64,000 nucleotides of DNA from Heliocidaris erythrogramma (GCA_025617745.1 CM046858.1:51033925-51097924), one strand, 5' to 3'; shown: positions 46,621 to 59,581, counted from the stretch's first letter. Program-made: numbers and translations. The notes: generated from the letters alone by a model not told the origin.

Positions 46621-48539
46621 TATTAGTCCTGATACAAAAAGTAATAAGTATCTTTATTGATATCCAGAGAATTAGTATGGCTTCATAAAATCAAAATTAA
46701 GATTTTGTAAAAATATCAGGCTTTTGTTATTGTTGTTGTTGTTGTAAACGTTGTACCACAATTCTTCCAGAGACGTGTGATTTCCAGTTGCTTGAATCCT
46801 TCCTTTAAATGTTAAGAAGGAATCAGTGTTGTATATACACCATCTATCATTGGATGTATCGGATTTGTATCAGACAATCCAGTCTTTCTAGTTGAGAGCT
46901 AAAGACGGCTTTAGGTGATGAGAGGCGGGATGGAGGGTGTCTTCCACAGCAGACGACTGGGTGATACTAGTCTACAGACGAAGAGCCATACATTTTGGAA
47001 GTTGAAGTTTACAGACAATTACAGGAAAGGAACGAAGAATGTTAATCTGATTTTTAAATCATAACATATAACGCGCGCGTTGAAAAGTGTTTTTATCTTA
47101 ACTTTGGTTTCAACATAGCTGTCTCGAGAAGGCGCCTTTTCTCACCCAGTAACCGTTTTCAATCACTGATCTCTCTTTTTTTTACGTATCGATAATTGTT
47201 CTCTCCATTGATAAAGGACTGTATGGCGAATTTGTATTAATGTCTCGCTAAAGGATGCACAATAATTGATGATGGAAAGTTTTAGAGATGTGTGGAAAAG
47301 ACGAGTGTTTAGAGATGTAGGACGTCATTATAACTGTCTACGCGATCTAATCTTATGTAGATTTTAGCACATACGGTAACATTTCGACATGGTTGAATCA
47401 ATTTATTTTCAGCAACATCGCAAGAACGACTGGTGTTGCAGACTACGACTGAATGTGTGAGGAAAGTTTGTTCCGCAATATTGAATAAGTTATAAACGTA
47501 ATGAATATATACTGGGTGTGATATTTGATTCCTGAACGAAGATGATATCTGTTTCATCTTTTAAGCTCTTCTTGATTGATGATATCATTAAGTTTGACAA
47601 CTAACCCTCCGATTGCGATTGCAATAGTGTTCTGCAATTCCAAATTTGTCCTCTTATTTTTAATTTGAAGTCTACGATTTTCCCCTTTCTAACGCATATG
47701 GTAGCTGAGTTAGAAGGAAAATATCAAAGACAAAGAAGAAAACAAAATAAATTATCAAAGATAAAGGTTGTGATGGAAACAAAAAAAAGTGGAAAGCTTG
47801 TTGAAAATAAATATCGAAAAGTGAATGAGAGAAGAGCAATCAAGATTTAAAAACCGAAAACAGGGGGAAATTACTGTAGATTGGCTTGATTTGATTTGAA
47901 CATTTACTGAGCACATATTTTCTTACAAGATATAACCAATGTATACCATGAAAAAATACACCGACCTTTAAACATTTCCATGTGTTTGGGGAACATCATT
48001 TCATCATGTTAACCAAATGCACCTAATAACCTTTACTTCACTATCGGCCATCCATCCGCTATAACTCTCATACTTCTATATATATAATACCAAAGCCTTG
48101 GGGTAGTATGCCAGCCCTATTATTACTCTGCTTTGATTACCATCTACCTACATGTCATCACTGATAACACATGTTGTCTATTCCTCGCCTTCTCTTCGCC
48201 CATGTAGCATATACTGGACAGGAGGACAGTCTGGTTATTTTTATACTCTACTAAACTTCCTGTTGTTCGTGGACGACGCCTATATAGGCTATCAAAACCT
48301 CTATAAATTCCTTCCCTTGGTTTCATCGACGATGTGGTCACCCAGAGAGCCAAGGAGAGGATGACATTATTTGGAGATTCAAAAGTTATCATTTAAGACG
48401 AGAATCAGAATTCGATTATGATCGTACAAGTTTTAAAAAGGCCTTCGCCCAATACTGATTTACATTTTGCAATTCATTACTTTCTCCATCCATCTCCGTT
48501 TGTTTATATAAAAGTAAATAATTGCCATGCTTGAGGGTT
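46621..48539. other. Noncoding, nothing recognised
   Basis: GTT run at about 46729-46744. A Lys-rich 61-codon frame (47665-47850) is low-complexity and not called. Confidence 0.45.
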
Positions 48540-48690
48540 CTCAGTTATCCAACTTTGTATGTATTTTTAATGTATATTTTATCACATTTTGGTGAAAAGT
48601 GCATGATCGTTATTTTATTCATTTATTACTTTGTGTCCTTATATTGGAAAGTTGGAAATAAATGTCTTGAAACTGAACTGAATTGAATAA
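48540..48690 (+). mobile_element. Possible LINE 3' end with TGAACTGAA-type tail
   Basis: TATTGGAAAGTTGGAAATAA followed by ATGTCTTGAAACTGAACTGAATTGAAT has the shape of a LINE 3' end with short tail repeats. No reverse transcriptase upstream, so this would be a severely 5'-truncated copy. Confidence 0.35.
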
Positions 48691-49000
48691 TCCATCCTCT
48701 GTGCAGAGATAAATGTAGGCTTACAATTAATATGGAAATATAGCTTTACTATTTATCATCACCTGCCAATGACATTGCATTTCAATATCGCTTTGATGGG
48801 AAAAGGACTGAATATTCAATAAAAATTTACGTAAAACATCTAAAATCAAATAAAGAGACTCATGCAAGACGCCATGCAAGCTGCCATATTCACAAGCAAA
48901 TTGCCTAAAATGGCAGTCCTTCTTCCGCTAATGATTTTATATTTGATGAATTACAATATTTTAACAATTTATCATTTCGTGTTTGTTTTTGAAATATGAT
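48691..49000. other. Noncoding, nothing recognised
   Basis: AT-rich; no feature. Confidence 0.4.
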
Positions 49001-49120
49001 TGTTACTTATACTTGTTTATTTATGATTTATTGTCAAAAAGTACTTTTGTATTTTATTTTATATATGTTACCGAAAAATATATGAATGCAGAAGAAAATA
49101 AGTCAAATCAAATCAAATCG
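49001..49120 (+). mobile_element. Possible LINE 3' end with (CAAAT)n tail
   Basis: Ends GAAAATAAGTCAAATCAAATCAAATCG, a short pentanucleotide tail after AT-rich sequence containing a TTACCGAAAAATA segment. Interpreted as a truncated LINE tail. Confidence 0.3.
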
Positions 49121-50579
49121 CAGTATACTCAACCAAAAAAGTAAGTTCCCCTCTGACATTTGTAACCCATCGCCCGCGGGAACCGGATTGTCCCTGTGTT
49201 AAGCAATAGACACCAACGTTTCATGAGAAGAACATAATCAATTGTTAGCAAATAACCAAGAAAGATGTCGATAGGAAAATTCTAAATACTTTGCATTTTG
49301 AATGAACACATTTTCATCAAATAGTTATCGAGTTATGATAAACAGTGTCGGGGGGGGGGGGGGGGGGGCTTACTCTGAAATGTATCCTAGTATTGGTAAT
49401 CTGGTCGTATAACCGGGATCGCTTTTGGATGGATTACAGTCACAGGATTTTCAGTTTCTGAGAAACCAATCTGGTGCAGGAGTTTCCTGAAAAGTGCAAT
49501 TATGTCACATTTCCTCATCGGAGGAAACACACATCCTCAAAAAACTAGAATAAAATATTTTTCGAAATGTTTTCAGGTAAAAAGGACAAACTCTAACATT
49601 CATCCGTTTCGAGTCGATGAAATTTCATATTATAATCATAATAATGGAACTTGTTTTCCAAGAAATTCTTGGAAGTTTTAAGTACAATTATATATTTTGT
49701 TTTACGGTTTGTTACATTATCTTAATAACATTTTCTTGTAGGCTATTCAGAGCATTTTTTTTTTTTGCGACAAAGACGAATCAAACCAACTGAAAAGAAG
49801 CTAAAATTATATACGTTAGAAGAGGAGGAAGATGAAAATTTATCAATCTAAAGAGTAACTGCTTAATAAATAGAAGGAGCAAACATCAGAGAGTAAGGCA
49901 ACGATTGATTTAGGTCAAAGGCTATATGAAATAATTAATAACACCAGAAGAAATCGTTTATGGCCTTAGCACCATTTTAACCCGCTGTTTAATGGGGAAA
50001 CCTTCCAGACTTCGTACGTCATGCACTAAAATTCGAATGTCATAAAAACAGGATGACATAGTTACTGGTGGGCTATTTTCAACCCCTTCCCTTGAGGGAG
50101 GGGGTTAGAGTGAGGTATGGGGGTATAAGGGGGAGGGGGAATCACACTTCGCCTCATCCGTCTCACCCCCTCGTTTCCTCAGCTTCCGACTAACCTTACG
50201 TCGCCTTCCCATCATGCATTGCAAAGTCTGCAAGTTTCAGTCAAGAGATGGAACCCTTAAAAAGTAAACAACAGCAATAGGGCTTGTCTTTCCCAAAAGT
50301 TGGGAAGGATTGTATTACTTTCAAACATATTTTTCTCGTTTTTTTAAGAAGCTTTATAAACATGATAAAGCGGATTTTGTGTTGATAATTTTGTATTGGT
50401 ATAGTTAACATGTACCATTATTAAAAGCGTTATCTTGTTACAATTTCATGAGTTTGAGTTTCTGTAGATATTTCTCGTCAAACTAATGTCAGAAACAGAA
50501 AACAAAAGTGTGAACACATTTTATGGTATTATATGTGTTCATAAGATCAAAGTGAGGATTAGTGTGTTTGATAACCAGA
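49121..50579. other. Noncoding with a 19-nt G-tract
   Basis: G-homopolymer at 49350-49368. The GGGAGGGGGTTAG / GGGGGAGGGGGAA stretch near 50095-50145 is G-rich. No gene. Confidence 0.5.
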
Positions 50580-50860
50580 ATTATATACCGCATGTCTAGA
50601 TTCTAGGCCTCTGATTGGTCAAATCTCGGCATGAAATTCACTACGGACTGCGGGGCGGTATGGTGAAAACTATTGACCGGGCATGGTTCTGCTCGCGCGT
50701 AGCAGCTATGGCAATTTAAATACGCGGGCGCGCGGCCGACACCATACAATGTACACCGAACGAAATTTCGAAAGAGCGATCAATGAGAATTACGTTACGG
50801 TACGAATTTCATCTGTCTTTGAAATGAATTTCTGAGCTAACGAAGGATGCGGTATATAAT
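50580..50860. mobile_element. GC-rich MITE with ATTATATACCGCAT ends (281 bp)
   Basis: ATTATATACCGCATG at the left faces GATGCGGTATATAAT at the right, a perfect 14-bp inverted repeat. The centre is unusually GC-rich for this window, with ACGCGGGCGCGCGGCCG near 50722-50738. It overlaps the hairpin that follows. No coding capacity. Confidence 0.65.
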
Positions 50861-50988
50861 ACAAATGTTGACTTCTTCTTTTTCGGTTAAAACCATGGCC
50901 CTCGGTGATCTTGCAACTGTGCTAGCTCACCTCGGGCCATAGTTTTAACCGTGCCCCTCAAAGCAGTCAACATTTGTATACAATGTAC
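50852..50988. repeat. Large imperfect hairpin (GGTTAAAACCATGGCCC core)
   Basis: GGTTAAAACCATGGCCC (50885-50901) faces GGGCCATAGTTTTAACC (50934-50950). Outer arms GTATATAATACAAATGTTGAC and GTCAACATTTGTATACAATG extend the symmetry. Likely another fold-back element abutting the previous one. Confidence 0.65.
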
Positions 50989-51287
50989 TATTATGATCAT
51001 AATATACATCTTGTAATTAGAGCCTATAACTCCAAAATTTTAATCATATCAGTGTCAATCATGGCAGTTAGTATCTTAAATAAATCCGACATATTTAGGT
51101 GGTTTCATCCCTACCACGTCATGTTTATTGAGCAGTCGCTTTGATTTTCTTTAAAATCTGATCATCTTTTTATTTCGGAAATTTCATATGAACTTTATAC
51201 TCTAAACTTTTACGAAATACTGTACTCTTTGATAAGTTAATAAAAGATAAGGTAATTCAGGATATCATGCAGTTGAGTGATATCGAC
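50989..51287. other. Noncoding, nothing recognised
   Basis: No feature seen. Confidence 0.4.
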
Positions 51288-51679
51288 CTTAGAGCTGAGT
51301 CTGGTCATGTGATAGAATTGTGAAAGAAATCATATAGAAGTTATTGCAAGTTTGATTATGAAGTAAATAAGAATAGTTTCGTATTGTGAGGTATTTGTAA
51401 TCATTGAAATGATAATAAATTGACTGAATCTTTGCTGAAAATCAAAATGAGTGAAAAACACTGCACACAGATATTGGTATATGGGACCACACATAATGTG
51501 AGATCAAACTTTGGTCAAGATTTTAAATTTTCATTAGTTATTATTGAGAGAACGAAGCATTTCAAGAGTAAACCTTCCCAAACGACATTTCTACCATCAT
51601 ATTCTTCCCTATGGAATAAATAAAAACGAGAAAAATCACAAATTAATTATTTACCGGAAAACTCAACCTTCTCTTTAAC
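51288..51679. mobile_element. MITE copy 3 of the TAAAG...GTTGAGTTC family
   Basis: Left TTAGAGCTGAGTCTGGTCATG, right ACTCAACCTTCTCTTTAA. Co-linear with 35110-35500 throughout (392 versus 391 bp), with many substitutions. The 67-codon frame inside is chance. Confidence 0.65.
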
Positions 51680-54064
51680 TTTTGTAATATAGCCATCATC
51701 AGACCACTTGACGTTGGCGTTATATCATGACCCCCAGTCAGATCTTAACCGTTATACCATACCCCAGTATGAGTGAGAAGGGGTCTGCCAAATCAATTGA
51801 TGTGACGATATTAGCTCCTAAAAGTAGAAATAGGTAATTACCCCCCTACGTGCATGCAGTCATGACCGTGCATGCTGGTTGTAGGGGAATACAATTTCAA
51901 AACACCATGTGCCTATAGCGTTGAATAGCGTAGAGTAGGCTTTGTTTACATAAAAGTATGTTTTTCCATTTAGACCTTTCGTCTTTCTTTGTCTTATTAA
52001 GAAATTGATACATTATGCACGGATACGGCCACATGAACTAGGCCCATAATCGTCCTTAATTCTGCCATGTTTTGAGCCTCGAATGATAATAGGTAATCAA
52101 TACAAGTTTCAAGTATATTTTAACTTACAGAACACGATCTAACTTGGGACATCTTGAGTCTAGGCATAGTAGAAAAACATTCTGCCTACTAGTATCTATC
52201 AAGAAAGATCAGACATATAATGGAGTCCTAACAACAATTTTATAACTTAAATCATAATGATAAACATTGAATGCTAAAGCTCTAGTGAATATAACATTTA
52301 AAAAAAAAAAACATGGATGATGAAACAAAAACTAAAAACTCCACTCAACATGAATGAATTACAAGCTTTGTCTTTGTTTGTATTGTAACGATTGAGAGTA
52401 TCATGCAGAGATCGACTGACAATATTACCTTGTTGATCATGATCACATTTGTTGTTGGCTATTATTATTTTGATACTATGTTTTCATTAGGAAGTTCCAC
52501 AAACAAAACAAAAAGAAAAAGAAAGAAGGAAGAAAAGTTAAGAAAAAGATAATGAAAGGGTTGGCAAATAAGCTCCAAGCGAAACTGATGAAGATGACTA
52601 CTTGATTTTTTTTATGATGATATAAATTAACGGCGGAGAGTACTTCTATTGTTTTTAATGTTAGTTACACGTAAATGTATATGCTTACCTTACCTCATTT
52701 GTTTTATGTGTGCACCAGCCCATGTGGAGAGCCTCTCAACAGAATTTTAAAATTCTTTTAGGTGATCCCCAGGCATTGGCTGGTGCTAAATCTTTATACT
52801 GTGATTATGTTCTGTTATCTTTGTGATGTTCTTATCTTTGTTATCATCTCGCCTGGAAATACAATAAAGAAATAAATAAATGTAGTATATAGAATGCAAT
52901 TCACGCACAATATCAGTCAAAAGCTCTACGATGGTAAGTAGGGGATGAGGAGGGAGAAGAGATTGAGGAGAAGGAGGTGAAACGTATAATCCAGTCACTA
53001 TGAATCAAATATAATTCAATCATTCAATGTCCATATAGCTTGTCCTTTGTGACTGGATCGGATATACCCCCTTGATGAATGAATAACTGCATTGTGATAT
53101 GATGATTCATTCATGCTCCAAATATCATCGAAATAAAATTATGGGAGTGAACCACAAAGAACAAATGTACTTTTCTGAAAATACCGCACATTGCCCACCA
53201 CAAAGCTCAAAATCTAGCCACTATTCGTCCCTGATTCGACCAACATCGCTCTCATTCTCTATTGCATGACCAGATGACATCATCGTAGAGATGAAACACA
53301 ATAGCAAACGTTTAAATTGTTTGTGCCCGGCTGACAGGTTTCTTTAAAATCATAAGAAAGTTATGTAAAATTTTCCCATACACTAGTGGCTATTAAGCTG
53401 AGGGAGATAATTACGTGGACGGTGTGATTTAGTATGTATTTAAAAACAAACTTCTTAAACTTTGTAATAAAATGTTGATTTGCAAAAAAGTAAAACAAAC
53501 AAAGTAGATTCCCGCAAAGCTGTTATTTGATTAAACAATTCGTCAACTGGAACATTTAAAAGTAATAAAATCGGGTGTCATCTGACTAATTTGATGCTTC
53601 AGGTTCTCTTTATATAGATTACATGTGTCCGACAGTTTTTCATTAACGAATATGAAGTGCTTTTGATTAACGTTACATGAAGAGAGTGTATTGAGTTTTA
53701 TGGTTTTCAAACATTTTCCAAAGGTCTGGATCACATTAGAATCAATGTTGGGTGATCTTTTATTCATATTTGAGTATTAATACCTATGATGTAACACCAG
53801 GTTGATTGATGGGGTTTCTTTCACTGTTTGACATCTCACCCAACCTTCAACTTCCAATCCGTACCATCGAACTCGACCCATCTAAATGATCAAAACGACG
53901 CGGACAGCTTTTGAAATGACGAAGCCGCAATCCTCGTGCATATTATTAAACACTTCGTTGATATGCATACCATTCATGTCAGGTTGAATATGCAGACATA
54001 TTACTATGGTATTGCTTCGTATCATACTATGGTGTTACTGCAATAAATATTGCTAACAAGTTTG
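51680..54064. other. Noncoding; possible LINE 3' tail
   Basis: At about 52700-52882 a GCACCAGCCCATGTGGAGAG...CTGGTGCTAAATC stretch ends in AATAAAGAAATAAATAAATG, again like a LINE 3' end. A-rich and CTT/GAA-rich patches occur at about 52295-52310 and 52505-52560. No gene recognised. Confidence 0.4.
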
Positions 54065-54066
54065 TA

Positions 54067-54279
54067 CACTCTAAAAAAAAAGCCGTCTAGTTATACATTG
54101 ACCAGATCGCCTGGTCACATTTTCTTAATCAAATTCTAGTCATTTTGATTAGGATTCTGTTCACTTCAAATCCGAAGCTGGTAGTTTTGACTAGAATAGT
54201 GCAGGTGCCCGGGGAAATAGTTATTCTTGTGAAATCTGACTAGATTCTAGTCATGTTTGACTAAATTGTGTTTACAGTG
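54067..54279. mobile_element. TA-flanked MITE with CACT(C/G)TAAA ends (213 bp)
   Basis: CACTCTAAAA on the left faces TTTACAGTG on the right, with TA on both sides (54065-54066 and 54280-54281). The interior repeats the motif TTCTAGTCA/TTTGACTA in both orientations. TA target use fits a mariner-like mover. No transposase. Confidence 0.6.
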
Positions 54280-54281
54280 TA

Positions 54282-55394
54282 GAAAAATAGAAATGACTGA
54301 CATAACTTAAGTTGATAATCCAGCCTTTAGGAACAATCGTATTACATCAACAAATGATAAAACAATAAACTCATCACTGAGGTGTACCGTGTAATTACTG
54401 TCCTTTACAAGACTGCCATAAAAAGCAAAGACACAAAGTTCATGGTGAAAAATGTACAGTTCAAATCGAAAATCAAAGGATTATGGCATTTTGAGGCCAT
54501 GTGATTTGGCACAAAAGCATTGCTTGATAAATATTTACCCTCAATATTAACTAAATTATGAAAACTGGAATTTAAATCATTTCATCAGAAATGTATGGCC
54601 TTTTTTACGAAAAGACCTCTAAGAACCTACTGGGAAGAAAAATTATGAAAACATAGAATAGACTCAGCCTGGAAGAGTGTACAAGAGTGGTAAACTTAAG
54701 AACAGGGTGCAGTTTTATAATCAACGTAGATCCAGGAAAAGACATCATAAAAGAGATGAAAGATAGCATACTGTAGCCAGTAAACACATTTCTCTGTTGT
54801 GCATTAAGCAAAAAATATAAACAGGGGCGGCGGGGCGGAATCCCCTCTAGACAGGCAGGCGGAACTTACCTGGAAAGCCCCCCTAATCACGATTGTTTTC
54901 TGGGTTTTGAAACGAGGGAGGGGGCATACGCCAGCTCTATCCTTTACTAGATACATCGGTGTTCAATGCATATGTGCCCCCCCCCCCCCCGGAAAAAAGG
55001 GACTTCCATGATCCCAGTATATGAAATGCTTTCATTAGCCACCGCTTCATTAGAGACAGTTTAGGAGAAACATTTTGAGTATAAAATTCTAAAAATTGCT
55101 TGCGCGTGCCAAACTAAGGTTGTCATCACTGCAGTGTGGTGTGGTAATTTTAGACCGTAACAAGAGAAAACCGCTGAAAACATAATGAATAGACAAAAGG
55201 GAATGCATTTCATACTCATAACGCAAACATATACACTATGCAGAGTGCCACAGACTGCGGTCAAGCCATGAAGACAGTATGCTCGATACTAAGTACATAA
55301 TATTCCTCTCCGTTTAACAGTAATGACAAAAATGCCCCCCCCCCCCGAAAAAAGGGGGGACAGCTTGAGGGTCAAGGAGTTAACATTTACATTT
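54282..55394. other. Noncoding with C-tracts
   Basis: CAGGGGCGGCGGGG at about 54823 may be one hAT-like end without a partner. C-runs at about 54977-54990 and 55336-55346. Confidence 0.4.
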
Positions 55395-55398
55395 TCTC

Positions 55399-55440
<42 letters not shown>
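55395..55440. repeat. CT microsatellite
   Basis: CT repeat with one CG interruption. Confidence 0.95.
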
Positions 55441-55442
<2 letters not shown>

Positions 55443-55743
55443 TCCATTTCTACTTCTCTAATCTCCACCTTCCACCTTATTCTTACCTTCTTCTTTCATT
55501 TAGACATAGCTATTATTTTTCCTTTCCTAATCTCTCACTATTTTTTGTTTAAATACTACATTTCTCTTCATTGCGATCTTCACATTCACTGCATAAGACA
55601 GGCTACGCGTTTTATAACCCCGTAATTAGAGGGGACAAGGACAAAGCTATATAAACAACGGTGCAGTGAGGGGGTGAAGATACCCCCCCCCCCCCATCCA
55701 CGCCCCTATTAGAATTTTGCAGGCTCTCTACATTCTTCATCTT

Positions 55744-55744
<1 letters not shown>
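55441..55744. other. Noncoding with a C-tract
   Basis: C-homopolymer at about 55682-55695 next to ATCCACGCCCCTATTAG, possibly one decayed hAT-like end. Confidence 0.35.

Positions 55745-55797
<53 letters not shown>
55745..55797. repeat. CT then CA microsatellite
   Basis: CT repeat (to about 55774) passing directly into CA repeat. Confidence 0.95.
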
Positions 55798-56028
55798 TTT
55801 CTGTCGATCTCCATCGCCCTTTCTGCTTTTGAATATCATATTCTACCAGTCTCTTCCATCTCTCTCACCAATCTTTCCCCTCCATTTACCCCCAACGCTA
55901 TTCTTTTTTTCATTTTAATTGTCTAAACCCTGTTTTATTTCGATCCGCACGGCGGGTTCTCATGGATGAGGGGCGTTCCGTTATTTACCATGGGCACTCA
56001 TCACTCCTTACGCTAAATAGATTGGAAC

Positions 56029-56318
56029 CAGTGGCATAGCCTGGATTCAGCCATCGAGGGGGTATTGGAATCATGGGGGGCGCCAGTCTTACTGAGTGAA
56101 TAAATGCGAATTTACAATGCCAGTGGTTAGTATAGGAAGGTATGTTTTGTGTGTGTGTGGGAAGAGGATCTTATCACTTTTATTTACGTTCCATTCCCTT
56201 CCTCTTCCTTTCCTTTCCTTCCTTTTCTTTGTCCTCTTTTTCACATTTCCCACTGTCTTATTTTCACGATTCGATAGGGGCAGACGTGTCCTATGTGCCC
56301 CCTGTCGCTACGCCATTG
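56029..56318. mobile_element. hAT-like element (290 bp)
   Basis: Left end CAGTGGCATAGCCTGGATT, right end GTCGCTACGCCATTG. Inverted-repeat wording CA(G/A)TGGC(A/G)TAGC is shared. ATTGGAA occurs on both sides (56021-56027 and 56315-56321). Internal TTCC-rich stretch. The two Phe/Ser/Pro-rich frames across it are not genes. Confidence 0.55.
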
Positions 56319-57336
56319 GAAGGTTCCACTTCAAGCGATTCCAGAAATGTGGTAGAACAAGACTGAGTCATAAAGCCATAGGGGCGAATGTGAGATAAAT
56401 AATGTTCTTATTGTGGTGTGAATTATAACCACATTCTAGCCTTGGATCTGAGGTTATAAATCATTATTCTTCCATCTTGTTTGATATTAACATGACTCAT
56501 GTTGGATCAGGCGGCAAAGACCTCAGGTATATCATATCATCATTTCATCGACCCTACAGACCGAATTGAAGGAAAAAAATGACAGAACTTTAATTTTTTT
56601 TTTTTCTTAAAGAAAATCTCGTACTGGAAAACCAATGATATAAACAACACTTTCTCAACTGAAGACTTATTACATGCAGACGTATTGCATAACACTTTTT
56701 AATCAACAAACTTATCCAAACTATTCTTTTCTCGAGAATTTACTCACGACGCAACGTAACATACTTGAAAGGACTTCAGTCGTTCACTTCCCTATAAATA
56801 GTGTAGAGTCGTTAACATTTTCCGTGTTTACACACAGGTGATTGAGGAGGAGTTCACACATGTTTACTGTCTCATGCTTTACTATCTCTCCGTTTTCTTG
56901 ATGCGTGATCAAGACCAAATCGAGCTGTATTGGAAGAGGTTTATTGTTCTGAATACGATTTCTGTAGAAGTAAAAGCTGTAGCAATTACATCTTTTATGA
57001 ACTTTCACATTGAGTCGTTTGCACTGCTGGTATTTATATAATTACTGTGGCAATTTATAAAAATGATTGTAGTCGATTGATAATTTATAATGATTGTTCG
57101 ATCTAGAACATCAGTCTATGAAATATTATGGTACCTAATAAATCTTCACATGTAATGATCTAGATGAAGAAATGCCTTTTTACAATGAACGTATTTTGTC
57201 AGTGTGCCTCCCTTTTTTTAAATCTGCTCCGCATTTACTGTTTGGACGTTAACATTATATCATGACAACTTTGTTTATTCAATCGTGTTGATTATTTTAC
57301 ATAGTTTATCTAACTTAAGTGTACAGAATGTAGGGA
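56319..57336. other. Noncoding, nothing recognised
   Basis: AT-rich DNA with a T-run at about 56594-56605. Confidence 0.5.
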
Positions 57337-59419
57337 ACATATGGGCAATTCCATGAAAAATGTTCACTTTAGTAAAAAAATGAAGTTTGCAATTGCACTT
57401 AAACTCTCAAATATTCTTGAAAAGTAATGTATAAATGTTCATTTTCCAATAGACAAATCATTAAACTGACAAATTTTCGTATTTTTTTCCACCAGTGAAA
57501 ATCTAATATGATGTATCGCAATAACACAAAAATGTGGCTATTTTTGAAGAGTTTATTCTTCCTGTCTCTAATGAAGGCCTAAAATCTACTGGAGGTCTCC
57601 TTCAACTTTTAAACAGTAGTTCAGTGTACATATCAACAGAAAATCACAATGAATGTTTATATCATTCATCAATTTTCGAGGCATTGATCCTCAAAATTGT
57701 GTGATTTCTTTATCATTAGAAGTGTCATGTCCGTTACGTTTTTCACTTAAAGTTTTCATAGCCAACAGGAAATTTGTATTTGGTTACTGTAAATTCAGTT
57801 TCTATGTTAGAACTAAATCCCCTTACATGTGTAGCAACCATTTTTCCTTACCACTGTCAGTTTTCAAGCAAATGGCGTAACGGACATGACACTTTGCGTA
57901 ACGGACATGACACTTTATATACGACAAGTGGCAGAAACCACATTGTGGGCTCCATTTAATAGATTGATTATTATTTTCAATTGCTTGAGGATAGTGGGAT
58001 GTTTCTAGATACTAGTGACTCATAAATATAAATCTGCTTGTTATATTTAAGACACAACAACAAGCAGATTTTCCAGTTTACCCATGGAAGTCTGTAGATT
58101 TCAGATGATCTTGCTAGCCCTGTTATGTAATCCCATTCCAACATCTTGATCATGATTGATGACCAACATGCAGCAGCAGGTATGTCCCTGTTTATTTACA
58201 TAGTGGATTACTGAAGCCAAGACAATGCAGTTCCACTATTGGCCATCTCCCTAGCACTTTTCCATGATAACTTAGACCTCATTTCATAATGACACTGGTT
58301 TTGTGGAACTGCTTTAGTGCATGTTGCAGATACATGTAGTTAACTTTCTTTCTTTAAAACTGATGTGAATCATTCAGGACATTTTCATGATATGTTCAAA
58401 CTTTTGATCAGGTCTGGTTCATTAAGTTTTCTTTGCCTCAAAGCTTGAGACGTGCTCTACTTTGTTGTATGTTGTTGTGGTACTCTAAGCATTATATTCC
58501 ATGCATTGTAGTATAGTTGTTAGATCACTCAAACCTGCAAAAAAGAACTTAGATGTGTTACTATTTAACATTTGGTAGTAGTACTGAGCTGTTAGTTTTG
58601 TCTTTTTTATGCCAAATGTTTTTTTGAAAGAAAGAAGTGAAGATATGGTTCACTTCACAAGGGTGTCATGTCCGTTACGCTAGCATATTAATACTATCTG
58701 AGAAATATTAGCCTATAAAGGAGAAAACACCATAGCATCAACTAATAATTTGTTCTGTTTTGGTATGGAGGGTAGTATTATAAACTAAAATGTATCATAA
58801 ATTGTAGCTAGCTGGTGCAGAAGCAAGTTTGCTTTATTTTTTATATCTTGTGTAAACATTGAAAACCAACCCTTCTAAAATTACAGAAATATATGAGATA
58901 GTACAGAATACCAGTTATGATGTGTGTCCCTATCTTTCAACCTTACTATATGAACAATAAAATATCTGCCATATCTCGTAATAAAACAAATATGTCCGCT
59001 CACAAAAAGTGGACAAAACTGTCATGTCCGTTACGCTACATTCTGAGCTATAAAAAAAGAATGCAATGTAAAACTAATCTCAAACATGAATTTATGATTA
59101 CAGCATGACTTTAAGTTTTAATTAATACCCAAACCAGGTTCATTCTATCCCAAAACTCACAGGAATTTTCATAATAAAAAGTAGGTTAAAAAGCCTTGTC
59201 CATTTTGTGTCATGTCCGTTACGCTCACAACGAGTGCATTTTCTCCACAACCGTTCAATAAAATGATGTGAAATTTCATGAGTATATCCCTGATAGTCAA
59301 ATGTGTGTGATAAACTCAATAAAAATTGTTTGGAGACTGCCAATTCTATTGTGTGATGTTTTGAATTACAAAAAAACTGTCTGAATGTCATGTCCGTTAC
59401 GCTGGAATTGACCATATGT
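57337..59419. mobile_element. Unclassified 2.1-kb element with seven copies of a 17-bp motif
   Basis: Ends are ACATATGGGCAATTCCA (57337-57353) and its inverse with one mismatch (59403-59419). Inside, TGTCATGTCCGTTACGC or its reverse complement occurs at 57724 (last base differs), 57875 (-), 57896 (-, a 21-bp tandem with the previous one), 58664, 59020, 59208 and 59386. The last copy abuts the right terminal repeat. Motif repetition next to a terminus resembles sub-terminal transposase-binding repeats. No transposase or other protein domain is seen in any frame. A TA (CA-TA-TGG) or other duplication cannot be settled. Confidence 0.65.
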
Positions 59420-59581
59420 GAACCACCCTTTTGAATAACATACAGGTGTAGGGTTCACCAGCAAGGTGTAATTAGCAATTTAACTGGTCAAGATAAACCA
59501 ACCATTTCCTGAATTAGTATACACCGGTAATTGTTTATATAACTTAACCTACACCTTGGTTACTAGGCCTATATTTATACT
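59420..59581. other. Noncoding spacer
   Basis: Short AT-rich spacer between two elements. Confidence 0.4.
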
